Below are positions 16,919 through 26,589 of a DNA stretch of 64,000 nt, piece after piece. A program made the translations under genes and the position numbers. This DNA is from Singulisphaera sp045290345 (lineage in GTDB: Bacteria > Planctomycetota > Planctomycetia > Isosphaerales > Isosphaeraceae). The DNA lies in NCBI RefSeq assembly GCF_045290345.1, contig NZ_CP155447.1, positions 9,424,001 through 9,488,000 on the forward strand, written 5' to 3'. Under the pieces are notes generated by a model, which ran no database searches, had not been told where the DNA came from, and was given only the letters and a program-made list of their open reading frames with translations. Positions within the stretch are counted from its first letter, which is position 1; each line of letters begins with the position of its first letter.

Positions 16919-18148
16919 ATGCTAATGATTAATCTCGTGATGCTATTGTTTGCAACACTGTCAATTTGGCTGATTCCTTACTTCTCATTGCTGTGCCTCA
17001 TCACGGCGGCGGTGTTGATCCGGGCGAGCGCAGCGACGCATTCGGGGAGGAAAGTGCCGACGACAGCGCGATTCCTCATCCTCATCCCCGCTCACGATGA
17101 GGAGGAGACAATCCAGGCGACGGTGGAAAGTTGCCGGGCTATCGAATACGACCAATCCCAGTTCGCGGTCTGCGTCATCGCTGATAACTGCTCGGACGGA
17201 ACCGCCCTCGTCGCCCGCGAGGCCGGGGCCGAGGTCGTCGAGCGGGTCAACTTGGTCAAGCGAAGCAAGGGTTATGCCCTGGAGTATTTCTTTGAGCGGG
17301 GACCGTTGAGTGAATACGACGCAGTCGTCATCGTTGACGCCGACACGGTTGTCGATCCAGGAATCCTCCAGTCGTTTGCATCTGGGCTGGCGAAGGGCTG
17401 GGACTGGATCCAGTGCTACCACACTGTTCGCAACGCCGACGCCTCCTGGCGGACGCGGGTGATGACTTATGCATTCAGCCTGTTCAACGGCGTGCGACCG
17501 ATGGGGTTCGAGCAACTCGGGCTCGGCGCCGCATTCAACGGGAACGGGATGTGCTTCTCGACCTCCGGTCTAGCGCGGGTGCCGTGGCGGGCGTATAGTC
17601 TGGCCGAGGACCTGGAGTTCTCGTGGACGTTGCGGCTGGCTGGCGAGCGGATTCACTTCGAGCCTCATGTCCGCGTCCTGGCCGATATGCTGACCCGGGG
17701 CGGTAGTGCCGCCTCGGCCCAGCGTCGCCGTTGGGAGGTGGGCCGGACGGCCCTGCGCAGGCGCGTCCTTGGGCCTCTGCTGCGGTCTCACAACATCGGG
17801 CCCTTCCGCAAGGGTTTGTACGTCATTGAATTGTTTTTCCCGCCCCTGTCTGTATTGTTCGCCGCCCTCCTCCTGGCAGCGAGCGTCCACCTTGTGGCAG
17901 TCCTCGACCCGCGGTTGCTGCCGCTGTCGCGGCTGTTGCGACCTGCCCATGCCGTGATGGCTGCCACCTTGATGGCCTATACCTTGAGCCCACTCCTCGT
18001 CATGCGCCTGCCAGTCCGATATCTCGCCAGTCTCCTGGCACTTCCCTACTTTATGGGATGGAAAACCACTGTCGCGCTGGGCCGAAGGCCCTCGATGTGG
18101 GTGCGGACCTGGCGGGAGCCGAGTTGTCGCAGCCCAGGGAGCGGATGA
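16919..18148 (+). CDS. Processive-type membrane glycosyltransferase, family 2
   Basis: This 409-residue enzyme has N-terminal membrane helices (INLVMLLFATLSIWLIPYFS and onward), a GT2 domain and C-terminal helices. Motifs run 'LIPAHDEEETI', 'VIADNCSDGTA', 'VIVDADTVVDPG', 'AEDLEFSWTL' and QRRRW, the Q-x-x-R-W signature of cellulose-synthase-like and chitin-synthase-like GT2s. Such enzymes often make beta-linked polymers, but non-processive members also carry the motif. ATG 16919 was preferred because it directly precedes the first membrane helix; ATG 16925 is an alternative, and 16688 would add a 77-residue stretch without family similarity. Confidence 0.82.
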   Translation: MLMINLVMLLFATLSIWLIPYFSLLCLITAAVLIRASAATHSGRKVPTTARFLILIPAHDEEETIQATVESCRAIEYDQSQFAVCVIADNCSDGTALVAREAGAEVVERVNLVKRSKGYALEYFFERGPLSEYDAVVIVDADTVVDPGILQSFASGLAKGWDWIQCYHTVRNADASWRTRVMTYAFSLFNGVRPMGFEQLGLGAAFNGNGMCFSTSGLARVPWRAYSLAEDLEFSWTLRLAGERIHFEPHVRVLADMLTRGGSAASAQRRRWEVGRTALRRRVLGPLLRSHNIGPFRKGLYVIELFFPPLSVLFAALLLAASVHLVAVLDPRLLPLSRLLRPAHAVMAATLMAYTLSPLLVMRLPVRYLASLLALPYFMGWKTTVALGRRPSMWVRTWREPSCRSPGSG

Positions 18149-18333
18149 ATGCCACCCGGGGAATACTCCCTTGCTGACATGCCAGAAACCGCCCTGCCGA
18201 CAAGAGAACCGACACGAGTTGAGAACATCTTCAGTCGTCGATTGCCTCGATGGTCAACAGGGACTTCACCACGGATTGACAATATTACCTGCCGTATCGA
18301 TCACAGGTCTTCGCTGAGGGGAGCAAACTCGAC

Positions 18334-19407
18334 ATGATCGATGCCAGGCAACGAGTACTCAGGGCAGCACTGATCGGCACCGGCCAGATTGCTCGCCAGC
18401 ATCTACGCTGTCTCCGCGAGTTGCCCGACGTCGAAATCGCCGCGGTGTGCGACCTCTCGCCGGGACTCGCCGAGTGTGCCGCCGAGCGGTTCGGAGTTCC
18501 TCGCTGGTTTCGCGACCATCGTGCCCTGCTTGCCGAAGTACGGCCCGACGTGGTCCACGTAACCACTCCCCCGACGTCCCACTTCCACCTTACGATGGAC
18601 GCCCTGGATGCTGGCGCGCATGTCATCGTCGAGAAGCCGATCACAACGACTCTCACCGAACTGGCGGCGCTGAATTCCCGAGCGTTGGAGAACAACCTCA
18701 CCATCGTCGAAAACTATAACTATTTATTTAATGAGCAAATTATCCGGATTCTCGAGTATATCGCGAACGGGGAGCTCGGGGCGGTGACCGGAGTCAACAT
18801 CGACATCTGCCTTGACATACTCGGCAAGGGGAGCTCATTCGCGGACCCGAACCTGCCCCACCCTTGCCTCTCAATGGCGGGGGGCGCGATCGCCGATTTC
18901 CTTCCACACCTGGCGTCGCTCGCTCATTGCTTCGTCGGATCCCATCGTTCGGCTCGAACCGTCTGGACCAAGAGATCGAGTTCTCCGTTGCCAAGCGACG
19001 AGTTTCGCGCCCTGGTCGACGCGGAGGGAGGAATTGCCACCCTTGGGTTCAGCGCCAGCTCACAGCCTGACGCGTTTTGGGTCCGCGTCCAGGGAGAGCG
19101 GATGCATGCGAGTGCGAATCTTTTCGAGACGCGTTTGACGATCAATCGCCTCCGGGATGGTCCCAAACCGTTGCGTCCCCTACGCGACGCACTGGATGAG
19201 GCCAAGACGATACGCCGCGCCGCCTACAAGACTCTGTGGCGTAAGCTCGAAGGCGGGGCGGCATCCTATGAAGGGCTCTGGACCCTCATCGCGGAGACCT
19301 ATTATGCGATCGCACACGACGGAACTCCGCCGGTCACGCCAAAGCAGATGATCGAGGTCAACCATCTCATTGACGATCTCAAACCCGTGGAGATCTCGCA
19401 ACCATGA
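18334..19407 (+). CDS. Gfo/Idh/MocA family oxidoreductase
   Basis: This 357-residue NAD(P)-dependent sugar oxidoreductase has the Rossmann motif 'ALIGTGQIARQHLRCL' at the N-terminus, 'VTTPPTSHFHLTMDALDAGA' and 'VIVEKPITTTLTEL' (the EKP catalytic-site motif). Members oxidise or reduce a ring carbon of a nucleotide sugar. A GAGGGGAG ribosome site lies just before ATG 18334. It overlaps the next gene (an epimerase) by four bases, so the pair probably acts on the same sugar. Confidence 0.88.
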   Translation: MIDARQRVLRAALIGTGQIARQHLRCLRELPDVEIAAVCDLSPGLAECAAERFGVPRWFRDHRALLAEVRPDVVHVTTPPTSHFHLTMDALDAGAHVIVEKPITTTLTELAALNSRALENNLTIVENYNYLFNEQIIRILEYIANGELGAVTGVNIDICLDILGKGSSFADPNLPHPCLSMAGGAIADFLPHLASLAHCFVGSHRSARTVWTKRSSSPLPSDEFRALVDAEGGIATLGFSASSQPDAFWVRVQGERMHASANLFETRLTINRLRDGPKPLRPLRDALDEAKTIRRAAYKTLWRKLEGGAASYEGLWTLIAETYYAIAHDGTPPVTPKQMIEVNHLIDDLKPVEISQP

Positions 19408-20465
19408 GGGTTCTCGTTACCGGAGCCAACGGTCTGCTTGGGCGTCAGGTCGTGAGGACTCTCCTGGACCGGGGACATGACGTCCGGGCCATGGTCCGGC
19501 CAGCGACCGACCTAGGGAATCTGGATTGGCCCGCGTCCGTGGAGATCGTCCGTACCGATCTTCGCGCTTCAGGCGACCTGACGGGCGCCTTCAAGGGGAT
19601 CGATACGCTCATTCACTTAGCTGCCGCGGTCCAGGGCGGCGAGGATGCGCAGCTCGCCGCGGCCGTCGTTGGGACCGAGCGGCTCCTGGGCGCAATGGCG
19701 GCGACCGAGACACGCCGCCTGGTGTTTGCGAGCAGTTTTTCGATCTACGACTGGCGCGTGACCAGGGGGGAGTTAACTGAGGATTCACCCGTCGAGTCGG
19801 CTCCTGATTTATACGACCGTGACGGATACGCCATCGCGAAGCTTTGGCAGGAACGAGTCGTCCGCCGTGCCTCGGCGGAGCATGGATGGGATCTCGTTAC
19901 CCTTCGTCCCGGCTTCATCTGGGGCTGCGGCAACGAGTATCTCGCGTGCTTAGGCCAGCGATTCGGACGGTTCCATCTGGTCATTGCTCCCTTGGCACGG
20001 ATTCCGCTGACTTACGTCGAAAATTGCGCAGAGATGTTCGTCCTAGCTGCCGAGGATTCGCGTGCCTCGGGAGAGACATTCAACGTCGTCGACGGGACTG
20101 ATGTCTCCGCCTGGAGGTATCTGGGCGATCATCTCCGCTCCAGAGGAGAGCAAGGCATCCGCATCCCGATTCCTTACAAACTGGGATATCTCGGAGCCCT
20201 CCTGGCGACGTTCATCAGCAAGAGGCTCTTCTCGGGCAAGGGCAAACTTCCCAGCCTGCTTGTCCCCTGCCGCTTCGAGGCCCGCTTCAAGCCGATTCGC
20301 TCTCCGAACCGCAAGGCCCGCGAAATCCTGAACTGGCGGCCTCGTCTCGATTATGCGGCTTGTCTTCAACGCACTTATGGCATGCCCAGGAACATCGTTG
20401 GGACTGACCCAATCGAGGCCCCGATCACGCGACACTTCTCCGAACGAGTGATCACCGATGCGTAG
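19404..20465 (+). CDS. NAD-dependent epimerase/dehydratase
   Basis: This 353-residue short-chain dehydrogenase of the extended type shows the cofactor motif 'VLVTGANGLLGRQVV', 'LIHLAAAVQ', the serine region 'VFASSFSIYDW' and the catalytic 'YAIAK' (Y-x-x-x-K). It probably modifies a nucleotide sugar or a lipid-linked sugar. It overlaps the oxidoreductase upstream by 4 bases and the GT4 downstream by 8 bases, forming a three-gene coupled block. Confidence 0.87.
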   Translation: MRVLVTGANGLLGRQVVRTLLDRGHDVRAMVRPATDLGNLDWPASVEIVRTDLRASGDLTGAFKGIDTLIHLAAAVQGGEDAQLAAAVVGTERLLGAMAATETRRLVFASSFSIYDWRVTRGELTEDSPVESAPDLYDRDGYAIAKLWQERVVRRASAEHGWDLVTLRPGFIWGCGNEYLACLGQRFGRFHLVIAPLARIPLTYVENCAEMFVLAAEDSRASGETFNVVDGTDVSAWRYLGDHLRSRGEQGIRIPIPYKLGYLGALLATFISKRLFSGKGKLPSLLVPCRFEARFKPIRSPNRKAREILNWRPRLDYAACLQRTYGMPRNIVGTDPIEAPITRHFSERVITDA

Positions 20466-21669
20466 AAACCTGACACTCGCCTACCTGACAAGCAGCTATG
20501 CTCGTGCCAGTGACACCTTTATCCGTGGCGAAGTCGCCCAACTGCGCGCACTCGGCCACACCGTGCACACGTTTTCGATCCGTAGGCCTTCACCGAGCGA
20601 AATCATCGGAGAAGAAGTTGCGCGGGAGCGTGCCGCGACGATCGACATCCTTGCTTCTGGGCTTCCGAGTTTGGCGTGGGCGGGCCTCTGTGAAACGGCC
20701 CGATCACCCCGCGGTTTTTTTTCAGCATTTCGGCTAGCGAATCAGGTCAGCAGCATGGGCTTGAAGGGTAGGTCTTGGCCCTTTGCTTACCTTCTCGAAG
20801 GTGCTTTTCTGGCGAGGAAGCTGCGATCATTGGGGGTCGAACACCTTCATAATCACTTCGGCGAGGGCGTGGCGGCCGTTGCCATGCTCGCCGCCCACTT
20901 GGCCGAGATCCCCTTCAGCCTGACGATTCACGGATCAGCCGAGTTTGACATCCCGACTCAGTTAGCCCTCGACGTGAAAGTACACCACGCCTCGTTTGTC
21001 GTCGCGATCAGCGAATATACCCGTAGTCAAGTTTATCGATGGTCCGCCGCCGACGACTGGTCCAAGATTCATATCATCCGTTGCGGCGTCAATGCGGATT
21101 TTATTGAGGCCCCCCCAACACCAGTCGCCGACACGCCCCGGTTCGTATCCGTCGGAAGGTTCGCCGAACAGAAGGGTCAACTTGTGCTCGTCCAGGCCGT
21201 GGGCTTGTTGCGTGACCGCGGCGTGCCGTGCGAACTCGTGCTCGTAGGTGACGGACCGATGCGGAGGGTGATCGAAAAGCTCATCGACCGGCTCGATCTA
21301 TCGGATCGGGTGCGGATCACCGGGTTGATGGGACCAAGCGAGGTCCGCCGAGAGATTCTGGCCGCTCGAGGCCTCGTCCAACCGAGTTTCGCCGAGGGGC
21401 TCCCTGTGGTCTTGATGGAGGCGCTTGCCCTGCGCCGCCCGGTGATTAGCACCTATATCGCGGGGATACCGGAACTGGTCCACCCAGGAGTCAATGGCTG
21501 GCTGGTGCCACCCGGGTCGGTCAAGGCGCTGGCCGAGGCGATGCAGCAGGCGTTAGCCACTGACATCGTCGAGTTGGACCGAATGGGTCACGCCGGAGCG
21601 GCCCTCGTCGCCGAGCGGCATTGCGCAAGCACAGAAGCTAGCAAATTAGCGCAGCTAATCACTTCATAA
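20458..21669 (+). CDS. Glycosyltransferase family 4
   Basis: This 403-residue GT-B enzyme has 'YLTSSYARASDTFIRGEV' at the N-terminus, 'HLHNHFGEGVAAVAMLAA' and 'FSLTIHGSAEFDI', then the C-terminal nucleotide-sugar domain with 'FVSVGRFAEQKGQLVLVQA' and the E-x7-E element 'FAEGLPVVLMEALA'. Its ATG overlaps the epimerase stop. It most likely adds a hexose to the repeat unit on the cytoplasmic side. Confidence 0.88.
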   Translation: MRRNLTLAYLTSSYARASDTFIRGEVAQLRALGHTVHTFSIRRPSPSEIIGEEVARERAATIDILASGLPSLAWAGLCETARSPRGFFSAFRLANQVSSMGLKGRSWPFAYLLEGAFLARKLRSLGVEHLHNHFGEGVAAVAMLAAHLAEIPFSLTIHGSAEFDIPTQLALDVKVHHASFVVAISEYTRSQVYRWSAADDWSKIHIIRCGVNADFIEAPPTPVADTPRFVSVGRFAEQKGQLVLVQAVGLLRDRGVPCELVLVGDGPMRRVIEKLIDRLDLSDRVRITGLMGPSEVRREILAARGLVQPSFAEGLPVVLMEALALRRPVISTYIAGIPELVHPGVNGWLVPPGSVKALAEAMQQALATDIVELDRMGHAGAALVAERHCASTEASKLAQLITS

Positions 21670-21889
21670 TTTGTGAAAGTCAGTGGTCACGATTACACCG
21701 ATATTCAGAACCATACTTCAAAGTCTATGATCGCCGGCTGGTTAAATTTTTGCACAAGTGGCTTTTGGGTATTCAATCAATTTACATGAATCGCGTATAA
21801 ACAACTGTGGAATGCGAAGTCGGCATGGTTGATCGTCTTCAAGCTCCGGGATACTTCGAGGGTGCGAGTCCTTAAATCTCAATCAACGC

Positions 21890-21909
21890 AGGTTAGGGAG
21901 CGCTAACCT
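21890..21909. promoter_or_regulatory. Small hairpin just upstream of a GT2 start
   Basis: AGGTTAG at 21890-21896 pairs perfectly with CTAACCT at 21903-21909 around the loop GGAGCG, which holds a ribosome-binding-like GGAG. The GT2 gene starts at 21921, with its own GGGGA 5 bases upstream. This could be an mRNA structure that tunes translation, or chance. Confidence 0.3.
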
Positions 21910-21920
21910 TGGGGAACGAC

Positions 21921-22826
21921 ATGACTCCTACACCGACGATTTCGGTCGTGATGCCCGTCTACAACGCGGAGCCTTACGTGGCGGAGGCAGTCGAGAGCAT
22001 CCTGACACAGACTTTCGACAATTTCGAGTTCATCATTATCGATGATGGATCAACCGACCGATCAATCCACCTTCTCCGCCACTACGCGACGAGGGACTCT
22101 CGGATACGCGTGATCGGCCGGCCCAATACCGGGATCGTGGGGGCTTTGAACGATGGATTGGCCGTAGCATCGGGCGAGTTTATTGCCCGCATGGATGCCG
22201 ACGACATCTCATTGCCTAGTCGCTTCGCCATACAATTGGATTATCTTAAAAATCATCCCGAATGCCTCGCCGTTGGTTGCATGGTACTTTCGATCGATAA
22301 GGATGGGGCGTCACTTGACACCTGGAACTTCCCCCTCGATCACGAGGAAATCGACAAGCGACAACTTGAGGGGCATCAGGAAATCGCTCATCCAGCTCTC
22401 ATGGCACGTCGGACAGCGGTACTAGCCGTCCAGGGCTACCGCCTGGAGTCGGAGACCTGCGAGGATCTCGACCTCTTTCTTCGATTGGCGGAACGCGGCC
22501 GACTTGCCAATGTCCCGGATACCCTCTTGAAGATGCGCCGACACCTTTCGTCGATTTGTCATACGAAGCAGGAGTTGCAGAATCGCGTGAGAGAATCTGT
22601 CCTTCTCGAAGCATGGAAACGGCGAGGGCTGACCACTCAGACGATCCTCCATCAGGACGGGCCATCGGATTTCTCGGTGTCGGCTTACTATCGAAAGTGG
22701 GCCTGGGCCGCCCTGGGAGGAGGACACGTCCCCACCGCTAGAAAATATGCCTGGGCGGCACTCCGCCGGGCCCCTTTCTCGATCGAAACGTGGCGGGTCC
22801 TCTACTGTTCTCAGAGGGGTTATTGA
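21921..22826 (+). CDS. Glycosyltransferase family 2
   Basis: The protein has 301 residues from ATG 21921; a TTG at 21909 in the same frame is less likely because GGGGA is well spaced for 21921. GT2 motifs are 'ISVVMPVYNAEPYVAEAVES', 'IIIDDGSTDRS', 'FIARMDADDISLPSRF' (the DxD) and 'CEDLDLFLRLAERGRLANVP'. It is a soluble GT-A transferase of unknown specificity. A 251-bp gap separates it from the GT4 upstream, so it may have its own promoter. Confidence 0.87.
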   Translation: MTPTPTISVVMPVYNAEPYVAEAVESILTQTFDNFEFIIIDDGSTDRSIHLLRHYATRDSRIRVIGRPNTGIVGALNDGLAVASGEFIARMDADDISLPSRFAIQLDYLKNHPECLAVGCMVLSIDKDGASLDTWNFPLDHEEIDKRQLEGHQEIAHPALMARRTAVLAVQGYRLESETCEDLDLFLRLAERGRLANVPDTLLKMRRHLSSICHTKQELQNRVRESVLLEAWKRRGLTTQTILHQDGPSDFSVSAYYRKWAWAALGGGHVPTARKYAWAALRRAPFSIETWRVLYCSQRGY

Positions 22827-23458
22827 AATATCATAAATAGGCAGGCCATGAGATGACACACACAGTTTCAGCGATAAACTGGCCATTCCGTGGATTGATG
22901 AGGCGTGGCTACCATAGCGATCGTCAGCGATGTGATTTCGCTCTCGCCCGCTGACTCGCGAGGTGTGCAAGTCAAGCAGGATGTGGAACCGGGTAGGAGT
23001 CGGGCCACCTGGCTAGCAAGGTGGCTGTGGAAGCCATTGGTGTCGCATGTTCATGACGTGATCGCTGACACGTCGCTTGCCTATCGCAAGTCCATCCGCT
23101 AATTCAAGATAACATGCGATCACAAAGTCGATTGCTGGGAGGCTTTTACCGTTCGTTTAATGCGGGTTTGGACGAGGAAGCGTCTCAATCTACGGTGCCG
23201 GAATTGACACTGAATCGAACGGTTCGATTGCTGGGATCTATCTTCACGTAGCCGATCCTGAGACTGACCCGAACGGTCGCCCTGATGGTCTACTTGTTTG
23301 TGGGAACAAGCTGGCTTATTGCCCGACGTGCCATGGAATGAAAGGCATTACATAAAAGCATCATGTAATCCTTAACATTAAACATGCGTCTAATTGGCTC
23401 AACGCTTTCGGTCTGCTGAAGGCAAACCAATGTCCACTCATTCCGGGGCGGATTTTCA
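22827..23458. other. 632-bp gap, no recognised gene
   Basis: This is the longest internal gap in the + strand island. An open frame of 65 codons at 22905-23102 (beginning MATIAIVSDVISLSPADS) is not recognised and could be the relic of a larger gene. The rest is AT-richer than its neighbours and probably includes the promoter of the next gene. No repeat or RNA was recognised. Confidence 0.35.
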
Positions 23459-24568
23459 ATGCGAATCACTTTTATTCTGCCGGGGCTCAATCTGTGCGGT
23501 GGTATCCGGGTCATCGCCATCTATGCGGATAGGCTGCGTCGTCGCGGACATGAGGTCGTCGTCGTGACACCCCCGCCACGTGGTCCAACCCTTCGTCAGA
23601 CCATTCGAGATCTTGCTCGAGGCCGTGGTTGGGCAAAGAACAGGGCGACGTTGATGGATCCCACCCATTTCAACGATACCGATGTCGAAATCCAGATTCT
23701 CGAACGGTGGCGGCCAATCGTCGACGCTGACCTGCCCGATGCTGATGTTGTCATCGCGACTTGGTGGGAGACAGCCGAGTGGGTTGCTGAACTTTCGCCC
23801 CGAAAAGGGGCGCAGGTCTACTTTGTCCAGCATCACGAGACGTTTTCTTACCTGCCGATCGATCGAGTCGAGGCGACCTGGCGGCTACCTCTGCACAAGA
23901 TCGCGGTCGCACAATGGCTCGTTGATCTGGCTCGGGAACGTTACGACGATCATGACGTCTCGCTCGTCTCAAATGCTGTCGATCACGATCTTTTCCACGC
24001 GCCGCCTCGCGGCAAGAACCCGACGCCAACCGTGGGATTGATGTATGCGACGGCCGACTTCAAAGGCTGCGACATCAGCCTTCGGGCCTTCGATCTCAGC
24101 AAACAGCGGAATGCAGACCTGCGCCTGGTGGCCTTCGGCACCGAGCCTCCTTCTGCTTGGCTTCCCCTTCCGCCGCTGACTGAATATCACCTTAAGCCAC
24201 TCCAGCACGAATTGAGAGAGATCTACGCCAGGTGCGATGCCCTGCTTTTCGGCAGCCGTAGTGAGGGATTCGGGTTGCCGATTCTCGAGGCAATGGCATG
24301 CCGGACCCCGGTGATCGGGACCCCAGCAGGCGTCGCACCAGAACTATTGTCGGGGGGAGGCGGCATCCTCGTGGCCGCCGAAGATCCTGAATCAATGGCG
24401 CGGGGGGTCGAGAGGATTGTAGGTCTCAGCGATGAGCGGTGGAAAGCAATGTCCGAGACCGCGTTCGTCACCGCCGCTCGGTATACCTGGGAGAATGCCA
24501 CCGATCAGTTCGAGGCGGCTTTGAAAAGGGTCCTTGAGAAGGCCCAAACGTTGGTACGGACCGAATGA
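23459..24568 (+). CDS. Glycosyltransferase family 4
   Basis: This 369-residue GT-B transferase starts 'MRITFILPGLNLCGGIRVI', a common GT4 opening with a glycine-rich donor loop. It continues with 'QHHETFSYLPIDRVE', 'LYATADFKG'-type spacing ('MYATADFKGCDISLRAF') and the E-x7-E element 'RSEGFGLPILEAMACRTPVI'. Its last four bases overlap the start of the polymerase-like gene (ATGA), so the two are translated together. Confidence 0.87.
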   Translation: MRITFILPGLNLCGGIRVIAIYADRLRRRGHEVVVVTPPPRGPTLRQTIRDLARGRGWAKNRATLMDPTHFNDTDVEIQILERWRPIVDADLPDADVVIATWWETAEWVAELSPRKGAQVYFVQHHETFSYLPIDRVEATWRLPLHKIAVAQWLVDLARERYDDHDVSLVSNAVDHDLFHAPPRGKNPTPTVGLMYATADFKGCDISLRAFDLSKQRNADLRLVAFGTEPPSAWLPLPPLTEYHLKPLQHELREIYARCDALLFGSRSEGFGLPILEAMACRTPVIGTPAGVAPELLSGGGGILVAAEDPESMARGVERIVGLSDERWKAMSETAFVTAARYTWENATDQFEAALKRVLEKAQTLVRTE

Positions 24569-26589
24569 GTGTCGTCGTCCCCTTGATTATGCTGGCCTGG
24601 ATCCCGGTCGTCCTCGCGCTCTTCGGCCGCGTCGGGCCGATGCGTGCTGCACTCATCGCGCCCATCGCTGCCTGGCTGTTTCTACCGGTGGTGGGGTTTC
24701 CACTCATGGGTCTGCCGGATTATACGAAGACCACGTCGACGACAATGGGCCTGTTACTGGGCATGCTGATCTTTGACAGTGCGCGGCTGTTGGGACTGCG
24801 TCCTCATTGGATCGACCTGCCGATGCTTGCGTGGTGCCTCTGCCCGTTCGCCTCATCGGTCTCAAACGGGCTGGGAGTCTACGACGGGCTGTCGGGTTCA
24901 GTCGACCAGTGCATGACTTGGGGCCTGCCATATCTGGTTGGGAAGTCTTACTTCGGTGATCTCGATGGCCTGAGGCAGTTGGCGACCGGAATTATCGTCG
25001 GTGGCCTCGTCTACATTCCGCTGTGCCTGTGGGAAATTCGAATGAGTCCGCAGTTGCATGCGACTGTCTACGGATTCAATCCCCACAGCTTCGCACAGAC
25101 GATGCGATACGGTGGTTACCGCCCACAAGTCTTCATGCAACATGGACTCGAAGTCGGGATGTGGATGGCTGCGGCCTCACTTGCAGGCTTCTGGCTGTGG
25201 GCGACCGGAACGATAAGGCGGGTGTGGGGAGTGGGGTTCGGACACTACCTGCTCGCCCTGACGATGACGACAATCCTCTGCAAATCGACCGGGACTCTAG
25301 TATTACTGGCCGCGGGAGTCGCGATCTTCATTGCGATCAAGTGGTCGAAATCACGAATCCCGGTGCTAATCCTGCTAGCGATTACTCCGCTCTACTCATA
25401 CACCCGCGCCACTGGCCTCTGGTCTGGATCCGAACTGGTGAGCTTGAGCCGGGCCACTGTTGGCGTTGACCGCGAACAGTCGCTCCAGTTTCGTTTGGAT
25501 AACGAGAACATGCTAATCTCCAAAGCCCTTCAGAGACCGCTCTTTGGGTGGGGCGGCTGGGGCCGTGCGCGGGTGTATGACGAACAGGGTCGAGATATCT
25601 CAATCACCGATGGTCTCTGGATCATCGCTCTGGGGAATCATGGTTTCGTGGGCCTTGTGTCAATCAATATGTTCATGCTAATGCCGCTGGCACTCCTGCT
25701 GTGGCGGTACCCGGTGTGTCGATGGCTCGAACCCAATGTCGCACCGACCGCCGTTCTGGCGGTTTTGATCGCGCTCTACTCGATCGATTGCCTGATGAAC
25801 GGGATGATTAATCCAATCTATACCATGGTCATCGGAGGCCTGACGGCGCTCGGGAATCGGAGGCCCACTGCTGGCGTCGACCTCCGAGACGCCCCGGACA
25901 CGATGGAGGGGGCCCGTGAGGACGAGAACCTTCTTCTTGACGCCGTCCAACTCCAGAGCCAGCGGGTCCTGGATCATCCTGAAGACTCCGAGCACAGTCG
26001 CGATCTGGCGCTGAGCTATGAAGCCCTTGGCAGGTTTTTGAAGAATCATGGCCGAGTTCGAGAGGCGCAAATGGCTTGGAATCACGCCCTGGATTTGTGG
26101 ACGGAACTGACGACCCAATTTCCCGCCTGCTGCGAGTACCGAAATAACCTGGCCGATGGGCAAAACAACATGGCCTGGCTCTTGGCGAGCTCTCTGGACG
26201 TGGAGAACCGGAATCCGTCGATCGCGGTTCAGCTTGCTCAGTCAATCGTCGAGAGCTCGCCCGAGCGAGCCGCCTACTGGAACACCCTCGGCGCTGCGCA
26301 TTATCGCGCCGGCGATTATCCCGCGGCGATCGAGGCGTTAGAGAGATCGATTGAGCTCAGCTCCGAGAGCAGTGGTTTCGATCTCTTGCTGTTGGCCATG
26401 GCCTACTGGCGACGGGGAGACAAAGGGAGAGCACGGAGTTGGTACAAGAGTGGAGAAAGTGCAATTCAAGCAACGTACGGATTACAACTCATTTGTACAG
26501 ATTTGCACAAGCTATACGATGAGGCTACAGTTCTGATCAGCCACGACTCGCGTGATGACCGAGACGAGGTTCGAGAGCGCCTCGGTTGA
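24565..26589 (+). CDS. O-antigen ligase/Wzy-like polymerase fused to TPR domain
   Basis: The 674 residues fall into two parts. Residues 1 to about 435 are a polytopic membrane protein of the O-antigen ligase/polymerase type, with many helices and a loop 'LQRPLFGWGGWGRARVYDEQ' (about 315-335) matching the Wzy_C region. From about 445 to the end it is soluble and TPR-like: 'DLALSYEALGRFLKNHGRV', 'NLADGQNNMAWLLASS', 'AAYWNTLGAAHYRAGDYPAA' and 'LAMAYWRRGDKGRARSWYKS'. The second half closely follows the TPR module found C-terminal to planctomycete Ser/Thr kinases. It is probably the polymerase of the Wzc-linked pathway. The fusion is continuous, with no stop or frame change. Confidence 0.8.
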   Translation: MSVVVPLIMLAWIPVVLALFGRVGPMRAALIAPIAAWLFLPVVGFPLMGLPDYTKTTSTTMGLLLGMLIFDSARLLGLRPHWIDLPMLAWCLCPFASSVSNGLGVYDGLSGSVDQCMTWGLPYLVGKSYFGDLDGLRQLATGIIVGGLVYIPLCLWEIRMSPQLHATVYGFNPHSFAQTMRYGGYRPQVFMQHGLEVGMWMAAASLAGFWLWATGTIRRVWGVGFGHYLLALTMTTILCKSTGTLVLLAAGVAIFIAIKWSKSRIPVLILLAITPLYSYTRATGLWSGSELVSLSRATVGVDREQSLQFRLDNENMLISKALQRPLFGWGGWGRARVYDEQGRDISITDGLWIIALGNHGFVGLVSINMFMLMPLALLLWRYPVCRWLEPNVAPTAVLAVLIALYSIDCLMNGMINPIYTMVIGGLTALGNRRPTAGVDLRDAPDTMEGAREDENLLLDAVQLQSQRVLDHPEDSEHSRDLALSYEALGRFLKNHGRVREAQMAWNHALDLWTELTTQFPACCEYRNNLADGQNNMAWLLASSLDVENRNPSIAVQLAQSIVESSPERAAYWNTLGAAHYRAGDYPAAIEALERSIELSSESSGFDLLLLAMAYWRRGDKGRARSWYKSGESAIQATYGLQLICTDLHKLYDEATVLISHDSRDDRDEVRERLG

